Shown piece after piece: positions 35,624 to 47,699 of a DNA stretch of 64,000 bases. Made by a program: the position numbers and the translations under genes. How positions within the stretch are numbered: position 1 is the first letter of the stretch; the number at the start of each line of letters is the position of its first letter. The notes under the pieces are model-generated. The model worked only from the letters and a program-made list of their open reading frames with translations, ran no database searches and was not told the DNA's origin. This DNA comes from Heliocidaris tuberculata (taxonomy: Eukaryota > Echinodermata > Echinoidea > Camarodonta > Echinometridae): NCBI GenBank assembly GCA_025618425.1, contig CM046849.1, positions 34,560,462 through 34,624,461 of the forward strand, given 5' to 3'.

Positions 35624-35900
35624 TTGACGCGCGCGCAGATTTTAAAGTTTGACGCGCGCGTGTGGCCTTAGGGAATGTCGAGAATGCCTGTAAATGGTTG
35701 GAAATTGTCAAGAATAGTGTCAGGAACACAAAACATGCGAAAAAAACGGCGTTTTTACACTCTGTACGCGCTGTGCACGTGCATAACGCGCGCACGGACG
35801 CGCACGGACGGAAATTTTTGAAATGCTTGAAATGACCTGAAACGTACTCTCGTTTGATCCTTGGATGATTTTGAGCAGTTTTAAATTTTGACGCACGCGT
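35624..35900. repeat. CG-rich alternating tracts
   Basis: GACGCGCGCG, AACGCGCGCACGGACGCGCA and GACGCACGCGTACGCGC alternate purine and pyrimidine in an AT-rich neighbourhood. The same tracts recur at 37866-38150 and, as a longer version, at 36653-36697. Confidence 0.8.
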
Positions 35901-36224
35901 ACGCGCTCGTCATGACCTCTGGATGACCTTTGATGACATGACCTGATGACCCATGACATGAAGTTAATGTCATGTAAATATGAACGATTTGTGATGATTC
36001 GTTATGAAGATATGATTGATAATGTGATTTGACAAAATGGCGCCTGGATGACGTCACGATGACCTGTTGACCTTGATATGTAAACGGGAATATGTCCTTA
36101 TGGGATGACATCACTGACGAAAATTTGACGAAAATTGATAAAGTACTATTGAAGATTTCGAATGGACAAGGAATGGGGGAAATAAAAATAAATAAAGAAT
36201 AAAGAAAATTCGGACGAATATAAA

Positions 36225-36254
36225 AGGTGATCTGTCGATTACGACAGACCACCT
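36225..36254. repeat. Hairpin, 13-bp stem, loop ATTA
   Basis: AGGTGATCTGTCG and CGACAGACCACCT pair with one mismatch. The same stem recurs at 36286-36315 (loop ATAC), 38457-38486 and 38521-38550, each followed by AA. An unpaired arm lies at 36350-36361. Confidence 0.9.
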
Positions 36255-36285
36255 AATAAAGAAAGAAAATTCTGACGAAATTAAG

Positions 36286-36315
36286 AGGTGATCTGTCGAT
36301 ACCGACAGACCACCT
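36286..36315. repeat. Hairpin, second of pair in unit 1
   Basis: Same 13-bp stem as at 36225, loop ATAC, about 31 bp downstream of the first hairpin. Confidence 0.9.
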
Positions 36316-37121
36316 AACTAGAAATTTAATTCGTCACTGAAGACGAATTAGGTGGTCTGTCTTTTACTGTGGCAAAGTGCTTTGTCAGGTGTGATAATAT
36401 TTCTGCAAGATTATAATCATAATGTTGACGACAATGATCATAAGATATGGTCATATAAGTGATGACAATGACGATAATGATATATTGATAATGATGATCA
36501 TAATGACAATAATGATGACAATAACCACGATAACCTAAGTGGCATAGCGCCCCTACAGGTTCAGTTTTATGGGCGATTTTTCGAAAAGTGCTTGAAATGG
36601 CATGAAACGTTTGCAAAATGAATTTGGGACGATTTGGATCATTTCTAAATTTTGCGCGCGCACGGACGCGCGGACGTACGCGTACGCGCGCGTTTAACGA
36701 AATGACCTTGACTGGAATGACAGTGACCTTAAACCATGCCATATGAAAGAGAAATGACATTTCGTTATGAAGATATGACCATAAGTTGATTTTCACAAAA
36801 TGGCGCCTGGATGACGTCACAATAACCTGATGACCTGAAAAAGATGTGGGAACTTGACCTTATTAGGACTGATGACTGACGAAAATATGAAGAAAATTGA
36901 CTGAGCCGATTTGGAGAAATCGGGATAACGAACTGGACGATTTGATATTGCAGGACATGTGGAAGATTATCCCCTTAGCTTTAATACACGAGAGGGAATG
37001 AGATTCTACACAAACTACTGCACACTACTTTCAATAGACATAACACGCAAAATTAGGCAGTTTTTTACATTGTTTGTGATGGTATATGTTATAATAGTCG
37101 AAGAAGATGGTAGAATGAAAG

Positions 37122-37155
<34 letters not shown>

Positions 37156-37158
<3 letters not shown>

Positions 37159-37218
37159 ACCCACGGGAGTCGAACCTGGGTCGCCGGAATGGGAGGCAAG
37201 TGCTTTACCAATGGACCA
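37156..37218 (-). pseudogene. tRNA-Gly-like sequence, unit 2
   Basis: The minus strand reads TGGTCCATTGGTAAAGC, CTTGCCTCCCATTCC (anticodon-loop-like, CCC), GGTTCGACTCC (a perfect B-box match) and GTGGGTCCA, followed by a T-run of about 40. Better preserved in the T arm than unit 1, but the 5' acceptor strand is still missing. Confidence 0.55.
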
Positions 37219-38456
37219 AAATATTTCCAATAGACATAACACGTAGACGAAAAACGGGATTCTCAAATGACATTTTGTAGTTAAAAAATGGGCATGATCC
37301 CGACATCTGATCAAAAATTGGAGGGCACATTTGTAAAAGCTTATAGTCTCAGCTATAACATACTCCAATTTGGGAGAAAATCGAGCAGAAATAACAGAGA
37401 TACTGCTCAAAGAAGACGGGAATGTAGAATCAAGATTTGAGAAAAAGTCATGTCCCATAGAGAATACACGCAAAATGAGAAAAATTGACATACCTCCTTT
37501 AATCGCAAAAATACGCCATGATGCCTTTGTCAAAATGAAAAATCATGGTAACTGATCTTGTAGAGAATTGTCTCAGCTACATCATATCCAAATTTGGGCG
37601 AAAAATGACCAATATTAAAGGAGTTATAGTCAAATGTGCATAAATTTGATGACGTCACTTTTGAAAAAATGAAATTTTGAGTTTAGACGCCATTTTGATG
37701 ACTTTGCAATATAATTGAGGCTCAAATTACCCATGAAATTATATCTATGATTCCTCTTCTACCCAAATATGAAAAAAAATTAGGGGGTCAACGGACTATT
37801 TAAAGAGCTAGAGTTATTTTTGTAGAGGCATGTTTTTACGACTTTTTACACTATTTTGCATATTTAAGCGCGCGCGGATTTTAAAGTTTGACGCGCGCGT
37901 GTGGCCTTATGGAATGTCGAGAATGCCTGTAAATGGTTGGAAATTATCAAGAATAGTGTCAGGAACACAAACCATGCGAAAAAACGGCGTTTTTACACTC
38001 TGTACGCGCTGCGCACGTGCATAACGCGCGCACGGACGCGCACGGACGGAAATTTTTGAAATGCTTGAAATGACCTGAAACGTACTCTCGTTTGATCTTT
38101 GGATGATTTTGAGCAGTTCTAAATTTTGACGCACGCGTACGCGCGCGTCATGACCTCTGGATGACCTTTGACGACAGGACCTGATGACCCATGACCTGAA
38201 GTTAATGTCATGTAAATATGAACGATTTTTGATGATTGGTTATGAAGATATGATTGATAATGTGATTTGACAAAATGGCGCCTGGATGACGTCACGATGA
38301 CCTGTTGACCTTGATATGTAAACGGGAACATGACCTCATAGCATGACATGACTCATGAAAATTTCATGAAAATTGATGCAGTACTTTCGAAGATCTCGAG
38401 TTTACAAGAAATGGGGGTAAAAAAAAAGAAAGAAAGAAGATTCGTACGAATACAAA

Positions 38457-38550
38457 AGGTGATCTGTCGATTACGACAGACCACCTAATAAATAATAAAG
38501 AAAATTCTGACGAAATTAAAAGGTGATCTGTCGATACCGACAGACCACCT
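38457..38550. repeat. Hairpin pair ending unit 2
   Basis: Two copies of the AGGTGATCTGTCG/CGACAGACCACCT hairpin at 38457-38486 and 38521-38550, positioned as in unit 1. Confidence 0.9.
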
Positions 38551-38889
38551 AATAATATTGAACTCCTTGTATAGCGTATATCAGATTTCACGTCACTATA
38601 TACCGCTTTGAAAGAGCTTTAGAAATAATAACCTGGTTATAGCCATTCTGACCTAATAAGGCGGTGCCATTCCTATAGCAGCACCACTTTAAATCACCCG
38701 AATCGAATAAATGCTGCTGCATGAGGTTTGCAAATACTGAACTACTTAGTTTACGTTGCAAATGTCAAGCGGTTCTCTTGTTATGATTTTGACTAGTCTG
38801 GTAATCTTATCATTGCTTATTGAGCCCAAAGTTCAATGGGAAGCAAAACGGACTGGTGTAGTTTTTAACGATTTTGTGAAAATTTAAAT

Positions 38890-39080
38890 ATTAATGATGA
38901 TGATGATTCCAATAATAGTAATAATAATTCCTTTCAATCAAAACGGGGGAAATAATAATGATGATAATAATGATAATATTAACAATAATGAGGGTAGTTA
39001 TATTATAGTAATTATAATGATATATTAATTGTAATAATGATGATGATAATAATAATAATAATAAAATAATAATAATGTTC
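38890..39080. repeat. (AAT)/(ATG) imperfect microsatellite
   Basis: Repeated AATAATGATGATAATAATAATAATA with interruptions. Confidence 0.9.
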
Positions 39081-40394
39081 TGGATTTATATACATGTAGC
39101 ACTTAATACTAGTACACCATCAGATTCAGTCTCGTCCGCAAGCAATGCATGTACTTTCTTTACTTCCTCTGGAGCAAATGACAACATTCAGGACCCTACT
39201 CCTTATACGAAATTTCGTTTGAAGCAATAACAAAGTACTATTTGAGTCTAATATTGATCGCGGGTTACTTGGGGCAATATCCCAATGTTGGGAGAAATTT
39301 GTACAAATATTTATTTATTTTTATTTATTTGTAGTTTTGTTTAAACAGGGTAACATTGTCAGTTTCAGAACTGCTTTTCACAACGGCCCTGTCAGCCTTT
39401 ACTATGTACATGTACATAACCATTTTTTTTAAAGATTGAAATTAAAAAAAGAAATAATATAGTCCATTGTACAAATTAGAAACAAAGAAGATCAATTTAT
39501 TTATATATACAAAATGCAGATTTGAAGACAAACTAAAAATAATTAAAATAAAGAAAAAAGAAAAACGTTAAAGTTTTTGAAATACACACAACAAACCAAG
39601 ATAAAACAGAAACAAAAACCAATAAAAAAAATAGAAACAATTCAACATATAACTTAAACTTACTGTTTAAAGTTGACATTAGAAATGAGTGATTTGGAAA
39701 CACTTTAGAAAATAACAACATATTTCGAGGTTGATCATATCTAACCGTTTTGTTGTTGACAAGTATGTTTGTTTTCTGTACTATCCTGATGTTTTCAAGA
39801 TCTAATAATCTTTTAGCCTTCAGATGTACAAATAAGGTCATTGAAATTTCATTTTTCAAAGACATATTGACCTCGTTGCAAGAGAAGTCAATTTAAATAC
39901 AGTTGAATATCTAATTGGAAATTGATGGTAAATGATGACATGTATATGATTCTCTGTTATCCAAATATTATCAAAATCTGATAAACCTGTAGCCTTCAGA
40001 TGTTATGACATTGGAATTTCATTACTTAAAGACTTATATTCACGTAATGCGAGAGATATTTAAACATATTTTCTTAATGAAATTAGATAACGAATATATC
40101 ATAGTTAGCCTATAGCTAATGTTATAAAAGAATTCTGAAATGAGTTATATCATATCAATCTAAATACCTACGAATGAAATATTTTAGTATACTGGTATTT
40201 TTAAATATTTTGTTATATGAAATGTATATAAGTTGTTGCTGCCTATTTTATATTCTATATTTTGGCACATGTCGATATATTATTCATAATTTCCATTTAT
40301 TCCCCCCCCCAAAATAAAAAAAAAATTAAAAATCACTCCAAATGACCAATGACATACATTCCTTTCTGATGTGACTGAACAATGTCCACAACTC
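39081..40394. other. AT-rich interval without recognised gene
   Basis: No coding or repeat structure could be supported. There is one weak internal duplication, CTTTTAGCCTTCAGATGTACA at 39809 versus CCTGTAGCCTTCAGATGTTA at 39988. Confidence 0.5.
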
Positions 40395-40458
40395 ATTGGC
40401 CGGTATTCTGATAGCAGGTTTAATTTAACCCCAGACTAAAGTTAACCCTAGGTTAACT

Positions 40459-40498
40459 AAACTACACTTAGACCTCACCTCCAGTCTAAGTGTAGTTT
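40459..40498. repeat. Subterminal hairpin between the two left ends
   Basis: AAACTACACTTAGAC (40459) and GTCTAAGTGTAGTTT (to 40498) pair perfectly over 15 bp around a 10-base loop. It lies between the outer left end and the start of the inner element. Confidence 0.85.
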
Positions 40499-41454
40499 AA
40501 CTCTATTCGGTATTCTGATAGCCAGGTTTAGTTAACCCTAGGTTAAATGCCCCGCCCAGGTTTAATTACCATGGAGAATCTACTGCACATGCTCAGTAGA
40601 GCTCATTCCCTCATGAATATTCACAACGCGTGCGATGGATAGATCAGAAGATCCGCTACTTGTCAAGGCCAGGATTACCTGGGGGATTACCTTGTGCATT
40701 AATTATTGTTGGATATAGTGGCAATCCGAAAATTTATGTATCGATATATATGTAGGCTACGTTCTTTTTAACTGTTACATGATCTTTTTATTTTGTTTTG
40801 TTTGGTTTTTTTTCCTGCATAACTTTTACAATTCTTTATAAATGCTGTGATTAGGTTTGATTCAATGATTTCCTAAAGGAAAACAGGTGAATTGGCGGAA
40901 TTGTACATTTTGTAGTTGTTTCTACAGATTGAAAAAAAAATAGATCTAGGATGGAATTTCTTTTTAATTGATTAAATATGCCTATTTTATTTATATTTTC
41001 TTGGCTTTCAAACTTGGGGGGGGGGGGCGGGTGACATACGCCGTTATATCCTAGCTATTTGCTCTTTGCAGTAGTACATGTATAAGCCACTTTTTAAGTC
41101 CACACATCATCACCGGGAACGGTTATTTCTTCGCCCGGTGATACGCTGTGTGTAACGCTAATTGCTTAATTAAAGCGCGCATCTGCGCGCGCAGCGCAAG
41201 CGCATTTTCGGTGGCTTACAGCATGTATTAGACTCTATTCAATTTGCATACTGAATAACGCAAGCTAACTAGCTAGCTAGGCCTAGGCTAGGGCTATGTG
41301 ATGTCATCAGTCTACGAGTTTCAAATTTTTACTAGCAAGATCTACACTGTATTTTTAGATCATCTGGAGAATATAGATCTAAGTCATCGGATAATGCCTC
41401 AAAAAATTGGTGAGTAGAAAACCGTTTATCACTTGATTTAGAGCTAAAAAAACG

Positions 41455-43690
41455 GTAATCCTGGGTTTTAGGGGCCTAAATTAAAGGAGTTCGAAATGGT
41501 CGCCAACTTCAGCCAAATCATCTATGGAGGGCCATACGGCCAAAATTCTTCAAAATTGTCAAAATTTACCATTCAGCCAAATGATGTATGGAGGGCCAAA
41601 TGGCCATTTTTTTTTCAAAAAATAAATCTATGGAGAGCCATATAAGCCAAAAATTTAAAATCATAATTTCACAAAATTCCATCAATATACTTATTCAAAC
41701 TCATTGATGAAAGGCCAATTGGACCAATTTTGTCAAAGAGATTACTTTCTCATTTATGGAAGGCCAAATCGGCTAAAATTGTCAAGATTTAATTCAAAGA
41801 ATAATCAGAGACCCATTCCCCCCGCCCCCTTCCCCCAATAAGATAACACTGATTTCCTGAAGGTTGTGTGGGCTGAAAGTGTTATATTTTCAGTTTAAAA
41901 GTGTGCTAATGCATTTGATTTCATCATTAATAATGTAGTGTGGACATTGCTGATTTCTGATTGGTAATTGTAATGATATAAGAATGATTACTTCTAACAT
42001 TTTGAAGGCAAAAATGACCCACTACAAAACCTCCTGTTGTGTATGTATATTCTTAGACAATCCCAATATATATTCCAACTGGGTTTTTAGGGGTATAAAG
42101 GGGATAGAGACGGAGGGATTAATTTTGTCTAATTAAGAGAAGTAACGGACATACACCTGTATTCTTACTGGGTTTTAATGGCATATATTATATATTATAG
42201 ATAGAGGGGTTGTTCGTCATTAGATCCAACTGGGTTTTAGGGGTATAAAGTGGATATATATGGAGGGAGGGGTTGATTATTCAACTATAATGTTCATACT
42301 GGGTTTTAGTGGTATAAAATTGTATATTATGCATTGAAGGGCGATCGGTCAATAGATACAACTGGGTTTTAGGGGTATAAAGTGGATATATATGGAGGGA
42401 GGGGTTGATTATTCTTTTATAATGTTCATACTGGGTTTTAGTGCTATAAACGAGTCATAGTGTTTCTGTATATACTTGAACTCTTCGGGCAGGTCAGTCG
42501 CCTCCCAGTTCATCTCTGGATATCTTGCACTACTCATTGTGTATATTCACGTGTTAATGGCACTTTAGAATTTATACGAATGAGGGTAGATGTTTTACAG
42601 TGAATCTTTACTTTTTGCCTTGGTTTTAGTATAATAAAGTATTAAGAGTTTTAGCCTGATATCTAATAGGAGCCAATAAATTCGGCGAGATTCTTAATGC
42701 AATCAAGCAGTTTTATCCCATGTGACTATTAATTTCATAATATCCACCGTCAGGGGCAGCACCAGGGTGTTTGGTAGGAGGGGGGTTTTTTAGGAGGTGG
42801 GTTGACCAAGTGCATCTGTCTCTAGTTGCCACAAACTTCTCTTTTTTCATACTGACACTAGTTGTTCAGTTCCCTATAAGACCTGCAATACACAAGAACC
42901 ATGACAAGGCGCAGATTGAAAAATTTGCAATCCCCATTCCTTCCTCAACTTGTCCGGATGCTCCTGAAAGATCCCCAATACTGTCTGAATCCCTGGTGTT
43001 CGGGAATTATTTTTATCGTTGAAATTATTGATGTGGACGGCATGCCTTTATACCCCTAAAAACCCAGTTGGAATATATATTGGGATTGTCTAAGAATATA
43101 CATACACAACAGGAGGTTTTGTAGTGGGTCATTTTTGCCTTCAAAATATTAAAAGTAATCATTCTTATATCATTACAATTACCAATCAGAAATCAGCAAT
43201 GTCCACACTACATTATTAATGATGAAATCAAACGCATTAGCACACTTTTAAACTGAAAATATAACACTTTCAGCCCACACAACCTTCAGGAAATCAGTGT
43301 TATCTTATTGGGGGGAGGGGGCGGGGGGAATGGGTCTCTGATTATTCTTTGAATTAAATCCTGACAATTTTAGCCGATTTGGCCTTCCATAAATGAGAAA
43401 GTAATCTCTTTGACAAAATTGGTCCAATTGGCCTTTCATCAATGAGTTTGAATAAGTTTATTGATGGAATTTTGTGAAATTATGATTTTAAATTTTGGCT
43501 TATATGGCTCTCCATAGATTTATTTTTTGAAAAAAAAATGGCCATTTGGCCCTCCATACATCATTTGGCTGAATGGTAATTTTGACAATTTTGAAGAATT
43601 TTGGCCGTATGGCCCTCCATAGATGATTTGGCTGAAGTTGGCGACCATTTCGAACTCCTTTAATTTAGGCCCCTAAAACCCAGGATTACC
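41455..43690. repeat. Long fold-back I: arms about 647 bp, loop 942 bp
   Basis: The left arm 41455-42102 (GGTAATCCTGGGTTTTAGGG onward) and right arm 43045-43690 (ending CCCAGGATTACC) are reverse complements with only scattered single-base differences. The arms carry repeated CCATTTGGCCxTCCAT-like words. A transcript would fold into a dsRNA stem of about 650 bp. Confidence 0.95.
42228..42448. repeat. Tandem duplication in the loop of fold-back I, period 131 bp
   Basis: AACTGGGTTTTAGGGGTATA followed by AAGTGGATATATATGGAGGG occurs at 42229 and 42360. The shorter word ACTGGGTTTTAG recurs six times from 42078 to 42432. Confidence 0.9.
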
Positions 43691-45986
43691 AAAAAAAGTT
43701 AGGTCTAACAAGTTAACGTTTACTTTGTTGGTCAACATGGTCAAATCTGTCAGCTGTTTTTATTCTTAATAATCAGCACAAAACATGGACGCATTTTTTT
43801 TAGCGCACAGGTTATTTTCAAACAAACTAAAAAATGTGATCCATTAGCAGTTTGAAATGAATTTGGTATCACATGATAGGAAATTATAGATCTAGATCTA
43901 GATCTATGCCCTTTTTTTTTTTTTTGGTGCTAAGCTAAAGAAAAGTTAGGTCTACTTGTACATCTAATTAGGCTATGTTTAATCCCTTCATATTAAGACA
44001 AATTGAAAAGGAATAGATCATGTACTCTAAGACAACGTTAACTTAGATAGAATGAGTTAGATCTAGACTAGATCTATGTTTGATGTGACATCTTGGGAAG
44101 TTCTCGAGCTATAGTCTAATAGTAGACTATAAACTTGTCCATCACAAACTAGATCTAGATCTAGTTAGTACCGTATCTAATGTTAAATCTAACTTTAACA
44201 AGTTAGGACCCAACTTTTAACGTTAGATCTAACGTTAACTGTTACATGTGTAGATCTAAGATTGATTTTTCGGTCTAGTCTACTAGACAGGTCTACCGAC
44301 ACTCAGTTTTAGACCTAACGTTAAAACATCACTGGGAAATCGATCAAACGTTAGATCTACGGTAACGTTTGAGGTAGAGACTAGGCTGACAGTTAACTGT
44401 TACTAGATCTAGACTAGGTCCAACGTTAACAGTTAGATCTAACTTTAGTCAGAATCTAGATAGAAATCTACTAAAAGAAACAAAAACTCTAATCTAATTA
44501 CGGTACGGTAACGTTACTCGCTACACACACACGCATAAAAAAAAAGCAAATTAAAATTTGTTGAGAATAATCTTAAATCCACTGTATGACTATGTATCTG
44601 TTTTTCAACATTTTGTTAAATTGCCTCCCTTTGGAAGATCTGAACTCAAATGCAGGCAATTTCGCTGCAAAAACATAAAAGTAATTTAGGGTCCAACGTT
44701 AGACTATGTCCGGTAAACGACCTTTTCGTGCCAGGTCCGCGAGAATTTCGTTTCGCTACACTAACCGAGATCACGCTATACTACTACAGCCTTCTATGCC
44801 TGTATACAGCGTTCTGGCTACGCGACACAGTTAAACCCGACTTAAACTACCCCCTGCGCGAGTCTAAATTTCGAGGGAGTTATTACCACACTTAGACTGA
44901 GGTTAAACTAAACCTCGCTATCGGAATACCAAATTTTAGCCTGGGGTTAAATATGGCGACTTAGACCAAGGTTATTACCACACTTAAGGCGGATTCACAC
45001 CGAATACGACACACGACACACGACACGACAAAATGACATGAACGACTTTCTGAAAAATCGCTCTAATTCAAACCCTATGGCACCGTGCACACCTGCCACG
45101 ACATTTTTCGAAACGTCGTGCACGACGTTTTTAGGAGTTTTTAGTCGTTTCAGAAAATCGCTCAGTGAGCGATTTTCCCTGCACGACAAACGACATTTTG
45201 GCCACCAACCAATTAGCGTGGAGGATTTGCAGTGACGTCATATTCATCCAAAGCCGCTAATTGCATTGCAGAAACTTTCACTTCTCCAGCTCATATCTCT
45301 ATGGAATTTTACGTGTAAATTATTTTATCGCACCGCACAAAAAGTACCATAGAGCTATACACAAAAATACAGCATCTGTTATGTTTTCGTCAAGTCCAAC
45401 CAAAACGAGAGACCTAAGTTACTTAGATCTACTTGTCTGATTGATCCTTTGGATGAAAGGTTGCTGAAAGTTTATCTACGGTAAGTAACACTAAGACTAA
45501 TTAGATGAGAGGTCTATAGACTCTAGTCTATATTTTATCAATGCTTGACGAACTTAACAAAGGCCAATGTTTGATCAACTTGACAAAGACCAAAACTAAC
45601 GTTTACAATAACATTAACAGTAAGTTTAGAGAATCTATCGTCTATGACTATAGACCTAACTTAGACTGCGGAGAGAATAAATAAGTTAGGCTAGGTTATG
45701 AGCAAATTCAATGAGTAAAAGTTAGATCTATATTCTAGAGCTAGATCCCTGGCTCCAGATCTAAGTTAGGTCTAGCTGTCTAGATATATTATAAGTCTAG
45801 GCCTAATTCCTAACAACATGTAAACTAAACTAAACAAGGCCTAACTGTTAAAGCTAAACTCCAGCCCGGTCCCAGCCCCAGGACCATTACAGGTCCAGGA
45901 GTCCAGACTCCAGGCATTGTATCTTGAGGCCGGGGGGGGGGGGGGGCATGGACATGGTATGGGCATCATTCCGTTTAAAATCAGAG

Positions 45987-46815
45987 CTAGGCTTAGACCG
46001 ATGGGATCTGTCTCTTCCTCGGAGAACTTCTCTTTTTCATTACTGACGTTTGTTGGTCAGTTCTCCTCCTTAGAGACAGATATCACCCATAGACTCGCCT
46101 GTGCGAACATTTTGCACCAATTTGAAGCAAGCAGAGGCGACCAAGTTAAATGCATTTTAACCCTATTTTAACGGGTCTAGTACCCATTTTCATGTAATAA
46201 ATACAAAATAATAACTTAGAACTACGTTTTGACTTACCCCTTTCTTGAATTGGTCTATTTTGAAGCTTCTTTCAAGCTATTTTCTTCCCTAATCCAACAC
46301 TTTTCCTCCGTATCGCCAATTTTGAAATGCGTGTCACCTGACTTACGTTAGTGATCGTTTTGTGGTATCGTTTTTATGGTGTCGGCAATGACTGCCGATA
46401 CCATACAACGAAAGAAGATTTTTTTTTTAAAACGATACCACAAAACGATCACTAGCGTAAGTCAGGTGACACGCATTTCAAAATTGGCGATACGGAGGAA
46501 AAGTGTTGGATTAGGGAAGAAAATAGCTTGAAAGAAGCTTCAAAATAGACCAATTCAAGAAAGGGGTAAGTCAAAACGTAGTTCTAAGTTATTATTTTGT
46601 ATTTATTACATGAAAATGGGTACTAGACCCGTTAAAATAGGGTTAAAATGCATTTAACTTGGTCGCCTCTGCTTGCTTCAAATTGGTGCAAAATGTTCGC
46701 ACAGGCGAGTCTATGGGTGATATCTGTCTCTAAGGAGGAGAACTGACCAACAAACGTCAGTAATGAAAAAGAGAAGTTCTCCGAGGAAGAGACAGATCCC
46801 ATCGGTCTAAGCTAG
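45987..46815. repeat. Long fold-back II: arms about 388 bp, short loop
   Basis: The left arm 45987-46375 (from TAGGCTTAGACCGATGGG) and right arm 46428-46815 are almost perfect reverse complements. The 52-base loop itself contains ATGGTGTCGGCA/TGCCGATACCAT, so the palindrome nearly closes. Part of the arm (ATCTGTCTCT, AACTTCTCTTTTTCAT) is recognisably related to the loop of fold-back I at 42809-42860. Confidence 0.95.
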
Positions 46816-46861
46816 CCTATGCCATGGTCTGCATTATTATAATGGTCTAGTCTGTAAAATC

Positions 46862-46863
<2 letters not shown>

Positions 46864-46893
<30 letters not shown>
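46864..46893. repeat. (GA)n microsatellite
   Basis: An uninterrupted GA run of 30 bp followed by a C-run. Confidence 0.9.
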
Positions 46894-46895
<2 letters not shown>

Positions 46896-47084
46896 CTCCC
46901 CCCCCCCCCTACAAATTTCGAACCTGTCAGTGTCACTGACTGTTAACGTTAAATAATACTAGACCATCTACTCAACTGGACATGATTTAGTCTCACTGTT
47001 GTTGGTTATTAATTTGAGCCTAATTTGGGGGAAGGGGGGGGGGGGGGGGCTTGTAGTGTACTTACTAAGCTGTTAATTCTACTA

Positions 47085-47236
47085 GATCCAGATCTAGAGC
47101 CTAACGTTAGGCCAAATAATACTATGCCATGGTCTAGATTCTTGTAGTGTACTTACTAAGCTGTTAATTCTACTAAGTACTAGATCCAGATCTAGAGCCT
47201 AACGTTAGGCCAAATAATACTATGCCATGGTCTAGA
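47085..47236. repeat. Short tandem duplication, period about 85 bp
   Basis: CTTGTAGTGTACTTACTAAG followed by CTGTTAATTCTACTA and GATCCAGATCTAGAGCCTAA occurs at 47050 and 47142. The neighbourhood (43850-47520) is rich in AGATCTAGATCTA and TAACGTTA words. Confidence 0.85.
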
Positions 47237-47699
47237 TTCTAAGTTAGGCAAGAGTCTAATCTTTAGACTCTAAATTTAAGATATCTAACATCAATTTACA
47301 TCATACATGTCACTGACTAACATTAGATCTAGAACTAAGTTAGAGACCTTTTTCTTATTTGTAGGTCTAACATTTAGATCTAACAGTTAGTCTTAATCTT
47401 AAACTCACTCCTCCAGGCTCCTTATCTTTTTGTTTTATTATTTGTTTGTTTTATAGGTAGTTTTGATTCTTTTTGTTTTGATCAAAGCAGTTCCAGTAGA
47501 TCTAGAAGCAGTCTAAGTTACAGGCCAATAAAATAATTTTTAAAAAGGGAGAAATAAGAATAATCATTAGATCAATTTGAGATATGGCAGTATTAGTAAA
47601 ACTGAAATTTTCAGAGAGAATTTTTTCATTAGGGCTACAATTCCGAAACAGGGATGTCAAAGATCTAGCAGTGGAAGATTTAGGGGGCATCCCCTTTTT

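Larger units (their letters stand above)
34499..36316. repeat. 1.8-kb direct repeat, unit 1
   Basis: It begins AGAAATGACATTTCGTTATGA and ends in two hairpins (36225-36254 and 36286-36315). It is matched along its length by 36750-38552 at an offset of about 2250 bp with high identity. Contents: several TGACGTCA-type palindromes, a tRNA-like segment, a 60-codon frame (EITEILLKEDGNVES onward) also open in unit 2, and CG-rich alternating tracts at 35624-35900. Function unknown. A related partial unit precedes it (about 33690-34130). Confidence 0.88.
36750..38552. repeat. 1.8-kb direct repeat, unit 2
   Basis: Collinear with 34499-36316, including the tRNA-like segment, the 60-codon frame at 37370-37555, the TGACGTCA words, the CG-rich tracts and the final hairpin pair. 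Differences are mostly point changes and A-run length. 433 bp of different sequence separates the units. Confidence 0.88.
40508..44930. mobile_element. Inner TIR element related to the 11-kb element
   Basis: The left end is CGGTATTCTGATAGCCAGG and the right end is CGCTATCGGAATACC, with GGTTTAGTTAACC versus GGTTAAACTAAACC just inside. It contains fold-back I. No clear target duplication. It may instead be an internal duplication of the outer termini. Confidence 0.55.

Noticed and set aside
36225..38550. Hairpin plus CTAA as a Helitron 3' end
   Set aside because: The hairpin abuts CTAA directly instead of several bases upstream, and no 5' TC end or Rep/helicase sequence was found.
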